9,976 nucleotides of DNA from Lentzea sp. (GTDB lineage: Bacteria; Actinomycetota; Actinomycetes; Mycobacteriales; Pseudonocardiaceae), in the NCBI GenBank assembly GCA_030146905.1, contig JASLAV010000407.1:1-9976 (forward strand), given 5' to 3'. Each line of letters opens with the position of its first letter. Positions within the stretch are counted from its first letter, which is position 1. The notes beneath the pieces are model-generated. The model did no database searches and had not been told where the DNA came from. It saw nothing but the letters and a program-made list of their open reading frames with translations. The translations under genes were made by a program, and so were the position numbers. Shown piece after piece: positions 1 to 6,494 of the stretch.

Positions 1-2
1 CG

Positions 3-680
3 TTCGTCGGCGCGGGGATGCTGACCAACCGCAGGCCGCTGGGCTTGCTGTGGGACCTGATGTGCTTCCTGCCGCGGACCGCCCACCCGTTCGCGCCGCC
101 GTGCTACGCCGAGCGCGCGGTGCCGGAGATCGCCGACCGCACGCGCGAGTTCCTGGACGAGTCGGACGACCACCGCGTGGTGCTGTCCGCGCACAGCCTG
201 GGTGCCGTGCTGGCCGTGGCGGCCCTGTACGCGTTGCCCTCCGGATACCTGGAGCGGGTCCGGCTGCTGACCTACGGCGTGCAGCTGCGGCCGTACTTCG
301 GGCGGATCTTCCCCGACCTGCTGGGACCGGTGGTGCTGGGCACACCACCGGTGCGGGCGGGCGCGTTGTTCTCGTGCGACCCGTGGCGCGGGGATCCCGG
401 CGAGGCGCCGGACCGCGGCCTGTCGGTGTTGCTGGGCAAGGGCTGGATCAACCTGTGGCGCCGCACGGACTACCTCGGTTTCCCGGTCAAGGGCTGGTCG
501 GACAACCCCGTCGACCGCCGCGCCCGCGAGACGGACGGGTCGCCGGACAAGGTGGAGACCCACGGCGACTACCACCTCTGCACCAGCTACCACGAGGCGT
601 TCGCCGACCTCGTCCCCGCCGATCTGAACCAGTCGCCCGATCGTGGACGTGAAGGGGATGGGAACCTGGAACGCAGCTGA
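3..680 (+). CDS. C-terminal part of a lipase-like serine hydrolase protein (5' end cut by window edge)
   Basis: The reading frame is open from the first bases (it reads F-V-G-A-G before the first Met at 18), so the gene most likely begins outside the window and Met at 18 is internal. Counting from that Met, residues 55-65 (VVLSAHSLGAV) form a beta strand and nucleophile elbow of an alpha/beta hydrolase, with Ser60 as the likely nucleophile. D151 (RRTDYLGF) and H182 or H186 (THGDYH) near the C-terminus could complete a triad. The W-x-N-L-W-R-R-T-D-Y-L-G stretch resembles large actinobacterial proteins in which a membrane-spanning N-terminal half precedes a hydrolase-like C-terminal half; no membrane segment lies in the visible part. 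The substrate is unknown. It ends 13 bases before sodC and may be transcribed with it. The serine elbow is seen directly; the hydrolase role is inferred. Confidence 0.75.
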   Translation, partial: FVGAGMLTNRRPLGLLWDLMCFLPRTAHPFAPPCYAERAVPEIADRTREFLDESDDHRVVLSAHSLGAVLAVAALYALPSGYLERVRLLTYGVQLRPYFGRIFPDLLGPVVLGTPPVRAGALFSCDPWRGDPGEAPDRGLSVLLGKGWINLWRRTDYLGFPVKGWSDNPVDRRARETDGSPDKVETHGDYHLCTSYHEAFADLVPADLNQSPDRGREGDGNLERS

Positions 681-693
681 CTCGAGGAGAACC

Positions 694-1281
694 ATGCGCA
701 CGACCGTGGCGGCCTTCGCAAGTGCCGCACTGCTCACCGGTGCACTGACCGCCTGCTCCGGCGAGGCCCCGCCCTCCGCACCGGCGGCCCCGGAGATCAA
801 GCCGGTGGCCGAGGCGGACGTGGCGGCTCCCGCCGCGTCCGGCGACCAGCCGAAGGGCATCACCTACGACGTGAAGCGGATCCCGTTGGGCGGCAAGCTC
901 TCCGCGGGCTCGTCCGTCTCGGATGGACAGACGACGGTCGAGCTGAAGGTCTCCGGCCTCCTGCCGGACACCAAGTACGGCTCGCACGTGCACACCAAGC
1001 CGTGCGGCGCCAAGCCAGCCGACTCCGGCCCGCACTACCAGCACGAGAAGGACCCGGTCACGCCCAGCGTCGACCCGAAGTACGCCAACGCCCAGAACGA
1101 GATCTGGCTCGACTTCACCACCGACGCCCAGGGTGCCGCCACCGGCACGGCGACCGTCAAGTGGGAGTTCCGCAAGGGCGAAGCGAACTCGGTCGTGATC
1201 CACGCCGCGCACACCAGCACCGAGCACGGCAAGGCGGGCACCGCCGGTGACCGCCTGGCGTGCCTGACCGCGTCGTTCTAG
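694..1281 (+). CDS. sodC: Cu/Zn-family superoxide dismutase lipoprotein
   Basis: This is a 195-aa secreted lipoprotein expected to convert superoxide to H2O2 and O2 on the outer face of the membrane. The start at 694 is chosen over an in-frame ATG at 643 because GAGGAGA lies just upstream and the protein then opens with a signal peptide ending in the lipobox LTAC (Cys21 lipidated), followed by an Ala/Pro-rich linker to about residue 50. The SodC beta-barrel core follows. H98 and H100 (SHVH) match two copper ligands, H114 (GPHYQH) the bridging position, H170 (IHAAH) the fourth copper ligand, and R187 (GDRLAC) the active-site arginine. Cys104 and Cys190 fit the conserved disulfide. The zinc loop is unusual: only H117 follows H114, and the position of the zinc aspartate reads N-E (135-136), so zinc may be absent. 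Family assignment is confident; metal content is inferred. Confidence 0.9.
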   Translation: MRTTVAAFASAALLTGALTACSGEAPPSAPAAPEIKPVAEADVAAPAASGDQPKGITYDVKRIPLGGKLSAGSSVSDGQTTVELKVSGLLPDTKYGSHVHTKPCGAKPADSGPHYQHEKDPVTPSVDPKYANAQNEIWLDFTTDAQGAATGTATVKWEFRKGEANSVVIHAAHTSTEHGKAGTAGDRLACLTASF

Positions 1282-1682
1282 GGCGAGGCGCCGGCCGCCT
1301 CGTCATATGCCTCCCTGTGTCGTTCGACTTCGGCGAGGTGGTCGGCCGTCCAGGCGCGCAGGATCAAGAAGGGCTCTTCGAGCGTGCGCCCCAGCGGCGT
1401 GATCCGGTACTCCACGGCGACGGGGCGTTGCTCCAGCACCCGGCGCTCGACGAGGCCGTTGCGCTCCAACCGTCGCAGTGCCTGCGTCAGCGATTTCTGG
1501 GTGATCCCGTCGAACTCCCTCTTGAGTTCGTTGAAGCGTCGCGGCTGCCGGCACAACGCGGTCAGCAGCAGGTGACCCCACTTGTCCAGGAGCTGGTCCA
1601 GGAGCTCGCGCTGCGGGCCGACGATGGTCTCGGGGTCGGCGTGATCTTCGCGGATACCAGGTTTCTTTGAAGTACCTTTCAT
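1278..1682 (-). CDS. HxlR-family winged-helix transcriptional regulator
   Basis: This 134-aa protein has the HxlR (DUF24) layout: a helix with the D-K-W-x-x-L-L-L pattern (33-40), then RRFNEL (48-53), GITQKSLTQ (59-67) and LERNGLVERR (72-81) forming the recognition helix and start of the wing, and VEYRITPLGRTL (90-101) closing it. HxlR proteins are dimeric DNA-binding repressors or activators that often control a divergent gene. Here the divergent gene is the crotonase at 1725, and the candidate operator lies between them and runs into the hxlR 5' end, which suggests autoregulation. The redox cysteine found near the N-terminus of YodB/HypR-type members is absent (that region reads VGPQREL); the only Cys is C44. 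The ATG at 1682 is the only good start, because an in-frame stop lies five codons upstream. The effector is unknown. The stop codon overlaps that of sodC. Confidence 0.9.
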   Translation of the reverse strand: MKGTSKKPGIREDHADPETIVGPQRELLDQLLDKWGHLLLTALCRQPRRFNELKREFDGITQKSLTQALRRLERNGLVERRVLEQRPVAVEYRITPLGRTLEEPFLILRAWTADHLAEVERHREAYDEAAGASP

Positions 1683-1705
1683 GCACCTGGTATATCAGAG
1701 ATACC
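1654..1705. promoter_or_regulatory. Candidate HxlR operator cluster with three ATACC/GGTAT half-sites
   Basis: The bases 1689-1705 (GGTATATCAGAGATACC) form a near-perfect 17-bp palindrome with a single mismatched pair. A further arm, ATACCAGG at 1654-1661, is the exact reverse complement of CCTGGTAT at 1686-1693, so three related half-sites sit over the hxlR start codon and the gap to the crotonase gene. HxlR-family dimers typically bind such dyads next to their own gene. Binding by this particular HxlR protein is inferred from position only. Confidence 0.5.
1667..1696 (+). promoter_or_regulatory. Possible sigma70-type promoter for the crotonase gene
   Basis: TTGAAG at 1667-1672 and TATATC at 1691-1696 are spaced by 18 bp. 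This would place the transcription start around 1703, some 20 bases before the ATG at 1725. The putative -10 lies inside the palindrome 1689-1705, so a bound repressor would block it. The -10 lacks the usual final T, so this is a weak call. Confidence 0.35.
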
Positions 1706-1724
1706 GCCAATCCAAGGGGATCTC

Positions 1725-2576
1725 ATGTCCGAACAGTCCCTGCCCAGCCTCCACGTCAAGCGCCAGGACGGAGTGCTGTGGGTCTCGATCGACGTTCCGC
1801 CCGTCAACCTGATGACGGCCCGGCTCCTGCTCGACCTGGACGCCGTCGCCGCATCCGCCGAGAACGATCCCGACCTGCACGTCATCGTGCTCCAGAGCTC
1901 CAATCCGGAGTTCTTCCTGGCACACGGTGACCTGTCGTTCGTGGAGGACCCCGCGACGTACGCCGCCCTCCCGATCGCGGAGGAGACGCTGGTCGGGACC
2001 GGCCCGATGATGCGGCTCCACGAACGCTGGCGGCGTCTGCCCCAGACCACCATCGCCAAGATCGCGGGACTCACCCGCGGCGGTGGGTCCGAGCTGGCTT
2101 CCAGCCTGGACCTGCGATTCGCGGCCCTCGAGACCGCGGCGTTCGGCCAGTTCGAGACGTTGATGGGCATCGTCCCCGGAGCTGGTGCGACTGCCCACCT
2201 GCCCCGCCTCGTGGGTCGCGCTCGCGCTCTCGAGATCGTGCTGACAGGCGGTCTGGTCGACGCGGCGACCGCCGAGCGCTGGGGATGGGTGAACCGAGCT
2301 CTGCCCGCCGCGGAACTGGACGAGTTCGTTGAGCGGGTCGCACTGACCATCGCGACTCTGCCCGACGGTGTCCGCGCCGCGGCCACCGAAGCAATCGACG
2401 CGGCCGACGGCACGCTCGAGGACGCACTGCGCGCGGAAGACCGCCTGCTCGGGGAAACGTTCACCCCCGCGTCCGGAGAGCTTGCCAGGGCAGCACTCGC
2501 GGCCGGGGCTCACACGCGCGAGGTGGAGCTGAACCTCGAAGAGGTCCTGCGGGCGAACCTCGTCCGGCGTTCGTGA
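1725..2576 (+). CDS. Enoyl-CoA hydratase/isomerase family protein (crotonase fold)
   Basis: This 283-aa protein is of normal crotonase length. The family acts on acyl-CoA thioesters in the cytoplasm through an oxyanion hole; the typical reaction is hydration of enoyl-CoA, but hydrolases, isomerases and lyases share the fold. The first oxyanion loop is FFLAHGDL (63-70), in place of the common A-G-A-D-I. The second is TRGGGSELASSLDLRFA (117-133). Both glutamates used by true hydratases appear to be present: E123 (GGGSE) and E144 (FGQFE), followed by GIVPGAGATAHLPRLVG (148-164), the classic post-catalytic stretch. The start ATG has AAGGGGA at 1714-1720. It is divergent from the HxlR regulator and likely controlled by it. 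No other beta-oxidation gene lies nearby, so the substrate cannot be named. Confidence 0.9.
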   Translation: MSEQSLPSLHVKRQDGVLWVSIDVPPVNLMTARLLLDLDAVAASAENDPDLHVIVLQSSNPEFFLAHGDLSFVEDPATYAALPIAEETLVGTGPMMRLHERWRRLPQTTIAKIAGLTRGGGSELASSLDLRFAALETAAFGQFETLMGIVPGAGATAHLPRLVGRARALEIVLTGGLVDAATAERWGWVNRALPAAELDEFVERVALTIATLPDGVRAAATEAIDAADGTLEDALRAEDRLLGETFTPASGELARAALAAGAHTREVELNLEEVLRANLVRRS

Positions 2577-2592
2577 CGATCCGCTCTGCGGT

Positions 2593-2623
2593 CACCTGAG
2601 GGGTCACGCTCGGTCCTCGGGTG
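2593..2623. terminator. Candidate hairpin terminator between convergent genes
   Basis: CACCTGAGG (2593-2601) can pair with CCTCGGGTG (2615-2623), giving a 9-bp stem with one G-U pair and a 13-base loop. It lies between the stops of the crotonase gene (2576) and the minus-strand regulator (2633), where a two-way terminator is expected. An alternative 6-bp stem pairs CCTGAG (2595-2600) with CTCAGG (2624-2629). There is no T-run, which is common for actinobacterial terminators but lowers certainty. Confidence 0.45.
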
Positions 2624-2632
2624 CTCAGGGCA

Positions 2633-3742
2633 CTAGCAGGGCCACGTCAGGGCCACGCCTCCGGCGAGGTGCGGCCCTGACACCGGTTCCAGCACCGCCG
2701 CGCGCACGAGGTTGAGCACCTCGTACCGGTCTCCCGCACGGCGGATCAGGCCGCGGACGCTCAGCTCGTGCGGGTTTCCGCGGCACTCGTGCTCCACGGC
2801 GTCCAAGAGCCTGCACCGCTCCTCGTCGTCCAATGTGGACAGCGAACGGCGGATGGCGTCGCGCAGGTGGGCCGAGGTCGGGTCCACCGGGTTGGAGCGC
2901 AGCCGTTCCAGCAGGTGCTGCGGCGAGTAGACCATGAACCAGCCGGCGGCGAACTCCAGCGCCGACGGCAGTCCGTCCAGCTCCTGGACGAGACCGGTCA
3001 GCGCGGCTCGGTTCGCCGGTTCCGCCCTGAACGCCGGCCGCACCCGGTGCACGTGGCTGAGGAGCAACCGCACCGCCGCGTCGTCGGGTAACCCGGTCAA
3101 CGGGAACACGTGCTCACCCGCGAGGCCCGTCGGTGCCAGCGCGGTCACCAGCACCCGCAGGCGCGGGTGGGTGGCGAGCAGGCGCGGGTCGGGGCGCCGG
3201 CCGGTGACGAGGACGGTGTCCTGGTCGTCGTCGACCGGCGGGAACGACGCCGGGTGCCACAGCACGGACCAGCCGTGCCGGAAGTGCAGCTCACCCGCCG
3301 CCTCGAGGGCGAGACGGGTCTTGCCGACGCCGCTGACGCCCGTGATGGTGACCAGCCGGGAGCCGTGGGCCGCGGGCCGGTCGCCGGCCAGGAACAGCGC
3401 ATCGGCCGGGCGGTGTCCTTCGACCAGCCCGCCCACCAGCAGCGCCACCAACGCCGCCGTCTCCGCCTCCCTGCCCACGATCGGCGCCGCCGGTGTCGGC
3501 GGCGCCACGCCCGCCTTGGCCGCCGGACGCCCACCGGCCCGCGCGAGGTCGGCGCGGCTGCTGTCGTCCAGCCGCAGACCGTCCGCGAGCAGGCGCACCG
3601 TCTCGGCGCGGGGTGTGCGGGTGCGGCCGCATTCCAGGTCGCGGATGGCCCGCACGCTCACCATCGCGAAGTCGGCCAGCTGTTGCTGGGTCAGGCCCGC
3701 CTGGACGCGGTGCGTGCGCAGCAGTTCCCCGAACTCCCTCAT
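2633..3742 (-). CDS. XRE-family regulator with a degenerate STAND-type ATPase domain
   Basis: This 369-aa protein has an XRE helix-turn-helix at residues 3-58 (FGELLRTHR, AGLTQQQLA, VSVRAIRDLE), a linker, the P-loop entry IVGREAE (88-94), and Walker A GVSGVGKT (135-142). Later come the LDGLPSALEFAA motif (255-266, the GLPL-like motif of NB-ARC proteins) and a winged-helix-like C-terminus. The start at 3742 is preferred to the ATG at 3793 because GGAGGG precedes it and the HTH then starts at once. Related proteins usually have a Walker B aspartate and a T-S-R sensor arginine about 50-80 residues after Walker A. Here that segment is shortened (171-205) and reads TVLVTGRRPD and TALAPTGLAGEH, so both key residues look lost. 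It is divergent from lanM, with shared control DNA, so it probably regulates the lanM operon and itself. It lacks the TPR repeats of larger relatives. Confidence 0.85.
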   Translation of the reverse strand: MREFGELLRTHRVQAGLTQQQLADFAMVSVRAIRDLECGRTRTPRAETVRLLADGLRLDDSSRADLARAGGRPAAKAGVAPPTPAAPIVGREAETAALVALLVGGLVEGHRPADALFLAGDRPAAHGSRLVTITGVSGVGKTRLALEAAGELHFRHGWSVLWHPASFPPVDDDQDTVLVTGRRPDPRLLATHPRLRVLVTALAPTGLAGEHVFPLTGLPDDAAVRLLLSHVHRVRPAFRAEPANRAALTGLVQELDGLPSALEFAAGWFMVYSPQHLLERLRSNPVDPTSAHLRDAIRRSLSTLDDEERCRLLDAVEHECRGNPHELSVRGLIRRAGDRYEVLNLVRAAVLEPVSGPHLAGGVALTWPC

Positions 3743-3789
3743 GCCCGTCCCTCCTCGTGTTCCCAGTCTCGGGGCGGACGGGCCGCGGA

Positions 3790-3851
3790 ACATGGGGTGC
3801 GGTCCCCCATATTCACCTCCGCCCGCAAATCTGGGGGGTTAGTCCCCATGT
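3790..3851. promoter_or_regulatory. Divergent control region with nested inverted repeats (regulator / lanM)
   Basis: The 142-bp gap between the XRE regulator and lanM carries ACATGGGG (3790-3797) and its exact reverse complement ACATGGGG/CCCCATGT at 3844-3851. Inside are two smaller dyads: ATGGGG paired with CCCCAT (3792-3810), and TGGGGGG with GTCCCCA (3832-3848). The sequence GTCCCC(C)AT occurs twice in the same direction, at 3802 and 3842, 40 bp apart (about four helical turns). Repeated dyads at this spacing suggest cooperative regulator binding. Which regulator binds (XRE, LAL or both) cannot be told from the sequence. Confidence 0.55.
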
Positions 3852-3884
3852 GCCGCTCCAGGGGCGCGTGCCAAGTTCTCCGGC

Positions 3885-6494
3885 GTGACCTCCGCGGCAG
3901 AGACCAGCACTGGCGAGAGCTGGACAGCTGCCTTCGCCCACGCCCTGCGGCCGCTCGTCGACGCCGCCCGCACGGAGATCGCCCCGCCGTTCGACGCGGC
4001 GTTCGCCGAGAGGCTCGGACGGCGGCTGGTGGCCATCGCCGCGCGCACGCTGGTGCTGGAGCTGCACAGGGCGCGCCACAGCCTCGAAAGCCCGACCAGC
4101 GCCGAGCGGTTCGTCGAGTTCACGCGCAACCTGGACCTGGCGGACCTCTTCCACCGCTACCCGGTGCTCGCGCGGTTGCTCGCGCAGGCGTGCGAACAGG
4201 CCGTCGCCGCACACCACGAGCTGACGACGCGGTTCGCCCACGACCGCGGCGAGATCGTCGGCACCCTCTTCGGCGGCCGGGATCCCGGCGCGCTCGTGTC
4301 CATCCACACCGGCATGGGCGATCCGCACCGGCAGGGGCGGACGGTGGCCGTCCTGACCTTCGACTCCGGCGCCAAGCTCGTCCACCGGCCACGACCGGTC
4401 GAGCTGCACGTCCGGTTCACCGCACAGCTGCAGTGGCTTTCCAAGCGAAGTGGAATCGAGTTCCGCGCACCTAGGGTCCTCGCGGGCAACGGGTACGGGT
4501 GGCTGGAGCACGTCGAGCACGAGCCGTGCGCGGACGTGGCGGGGGTCGCCGAGTTCTACCGGCGCCTGGGCGCGCTGCTCGCCCTGCTCTACGCGCTCGA
4601 CGGCACGGACATGCACTACGAGAACCTGATCGCCTGCGGTGACCAGCCGGTGCTCGTGGACGTCGAGACGCTGTTCCACCCGACGCTCGCACCGGACACC
4701 GACCCCGCCGTGCTGGCACTGGTCAGGTCGGTGCACCGGACGGCCCTGCTCCCCCACGTGCTGCTGGGCGACAACGGGGCCGCGGACGTGTCCGGCGTCG
4801 GAGGCGACCACGGCGTGCCGTCACCGCTGGACGTCGTCGGCTGGGCCGACGCCGGAACGGACCGCATGCGCCTGGTGAGGCGTCCCGGCGAGTCCTCCGG
4901 CGCCAGGAACCGGCCGGTGCTGGGCGGTCGTCCCGCCGAGCCGGCCGACTACCAGGACTCGCTGCTCGCCGGGTTCCGCACGGGCTACGACGCCATCGTC
5001 GCGCACCGGGACGAGCTGCTGCGGCTCGTCCGCTTGGCGGCCGACGACGAGGTGCGGTTCGTCGCGCGGGCGACGCGGCAGTACGCGCGGTTGCTCGACG
5101 AGTCGACGCACCCGTCCGTCCTGGTCGACGCGATGGACCGCGACCAGGCGTTCGGCGTGCTGGTGACCGACGACCCGCTGCTCGACCGGCTGGTGCCCTT
5201 CGAGGTCGCCGACCTGTGGCGCGGTGACGTGCCGCTGTTCACGTGCAGGCCGGGTTCCGCCGACCTGTGGACCGCGTCCGGGCTCCGGCTGCCGGGGATG
5301 CTGCCGGAGCCGGGTCTGCACGCCGTCGAACGCAAGATCGCGGCGATGAACGAGGTCGACCGGCACGACCAGCAGTGGGTGATCACCGCACTGCTGGCGT
5401 CACGGCCGCGCCCCGTCTCGCACCACTCCGGCGCGTCGTTGCCAGGCCACGTCGCCGCGGTCGACCCCGATCCGGCACGGCTGCTGGTCGCCGCCTGCGG
5501 GATCGCCGACCAGATCCTCGCGCACGCCGTCACGGGCAGGGACCGCGTCAACTGGATCGGGCTCGAGCTCGTCGACGACCGCCATTGGACGGTGCAGCCG
5601 CTCGGCGCCGGTCTGTCCAACGGCTACACGGGTGTCGCGCTGTTCCTGGCGGAGCTGGGGGCCTTGACCGGCGCCGCGCGGTACGTGGACTTCGCCCGCG
5701 ACGCGTTGCGGCCGTTGCCGTCGCTGCTGGAGGTGTTCGCCGCGGAACCGGAACTCGCCGCGGTGGCGGGCGGCGGCCTGCACGGGCTGGGCGGGATCTG
5801 CCACGGCCTGGCGCGTCTCACCTCGTTGCTGGACCTCGATCCCTCGCTCCTGGCCACGGCCGTGTCGGTGATGCCCCGGGAGGACACGGCGACGGGCGTC
5901 GTGGACGGTGTGGCCGGGTCGCTGGCCGCGATGCTGTCCGTGGGAACGCCGGACTCGCTCGCACTGGCCGCCCACTACGCGTCCGTCCTGCGTGGTGCGG
6001 TCAACTCCGCCGGCGGGTTCGCCAGAGGCCAGGCGGGCATCGGATGGGCCCTGCGGCGTTACGCGGCAACGGTTCACGACGAGGCGTCGGACGCGGCCGC
6101 GACGGCGTTCCTGGAGAGCGACGCCATCGACCCGACGGACCTCGGCTGGTGCACGGGCATCGCCGGTGCCGCACTGGCCCGCGACGACGAACGGCTGGCA
6201 GGCCTGCTCGCGTCACGGGAACCGTTGCGGGACATGAGTCTCTGCCACGGCGAACTGGGCGTCGTCGAGGCCCTGTCCGCCCACCACCCCAGCGCGGCCT
6301 CCCGCCGCACGGCGCTCGTGCTGGGAGCTCTGGACGAGCACGGCGCGCGGTGCGCCACCCCGGGCGGTGTTCCGTCGCCCGGACTGCTCACGGGCCTGTC
6401 CGGCATCGGCCACGGCATCCTGCGCCGCGGGTTCCCGGTGCCGTCGGTCCTGCTGCTCGAACCACCACACCAACCGGAGGAGTCCACCAGATGA
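3885..6494 (+). CDS. lanM: Class II lanthipeptide synthetase (LanM), with an altered cyclase site
   Basis: LanM enzymes phosphorylate and eliminate Ser/Thr in a precursor peptide, then add Cys thiols to form lanthionine rings. The N-terminal DUF4135 dehydratase keeps the kinase-like motifs: D146, TDMHYEN (D242, H244, N247), VDVETLFHP (D259, E261), and GDVPLF with RPGS (447-458). The site matching the CylM lysine K274 reads H-R-P-R (R168). The LanC-like half begins near residue 575 (LSNGYTGVALFLAELG). Zinc ligands C756 (WCTG), C787 and H788 (SLCHG) are present, but the sites matching NisC D141 and H212 read G671 (TGVVDG) and R714 (GFARG). At 869 aa it is about 100 residues shorter at the N-terminus than CylM. 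A GTG start at 3885 is the first start codon after the in-frame stop at 3840; its ribosome site is weak. It overlaps the peptide gene by ATGA. The family is certain; loss of cyclization is inferred. Confidence 0.93.
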   Translation: MTSAAETSTGESWTAAFAHALRPLVDAARTEIAPPFDAAFAERLGRRLVAIAARTLVLELHRARHSLESPTSAERFVEFTRNLDLADLFHRYPVLARLLAQACEQAVAAHHELTTRFAHDRGEIVGTLFGGRDPGALVSIHTGMGDPHRQGRTVAVLTFDSGAKLVHRPRPVELHVRFTAQLQWLSKRSGIEFRAPRVLAGNGYGWLEHVEHEPCADVAGVAEFYRRLGALLALLYALDGTDMHYENLIACGDQPVLVDVETLFHPTLAPDTDPAVLALVRSVHRTALLPHVLLGDNGAADVSGVGGDHGVPSPLDVVGWADAGTDRMRLVRRPGESSGARNRPVLGGRPAEPADYQDSLLAGFRTGYDAIVAHRDELLRLVRLAADDEVRFVARATRQYARLLDESTHPSVLVDAMDRDQAFGVLVTDDPLLDRLVPFEVADLWRGDVPLFTCRPGSADLWTASGLRLPGMLPEPGLHAVERKIAAMNEVDRHDQQWVITALLASRPRPVSHHSGASLPGHVAAVDPDPARLLVAACGIADQILAHAVTGRDRVNWIGLELVDDRHWTVQPLGAGLSNGYTGVALFLAELGALTGAARYVDFARDALRPLPSLLEVFAAEPELAAVAGGGLHGLGGICHGLARLTSLLDLDPSLLATAVSVMPREDTATGVVDGVAGSLAAMLSVGTPDSLALAAHYASVLRGAVNSAGGFARGQAGIGWALRRYAATVHDEASDAAATAFLESDAIDPTDLGWCTGIAGAALARDDERLAGLLASREPLRDMSLCHGELGVVEALSAHHPSAASRRTALVLGALDEHGARCATPGGVPSPGLLTGLSGIGHGILRRGFPVPSVLLLEPPHQPEESTR
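6476..6482 (+). promoter_or_regulatory. Strong ribosome binding site for the small peptide gene
   Basis: GGAGGAG lies inside the lanM 3' end, 8 bases before the ATG at 6491. It is a far better site than the one in front of lanM itself. It supports the peptide gene as real and could lift peptide output above that of the enzyme from the same mRNA. Confidence 0.7.

Noticed and set aside
630..645. CRISPR or tandem repeats in the window
   Set aside because: No regularly spaced identical repeats were seen here or elsewhere; G/C-rich runs are codon-driven.
643..693. 17-codon upstream extension of sodC from ATG 643
   Set aside because: It would put charged residues in front of the lipoprotein signal peptide and overlap the previous gene; ATG 694 has the better ribosome site.
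3743..3793. 17-codon upstream extension of the XRE regulator from ATG 3793
   Set aside because: The extension is Arg/Gly-rich with no ribosome site and runs into the dyad region; ATG 3742 has GGAGGG and leads directly into the HTH.
3790..3851. Inverted repeats read as a transcription terminator
   Set aside because: They lie between the starts of two divergent genes, where operators and promoters are expected rather than terminators.
3110..4474. 454-codon plus-strand open frame across the XRE regulator, the control region and lanM
   Set aside because: Its translation is Arg/Ala/Pro-rich and it crosses two well-supported genes in other frames.
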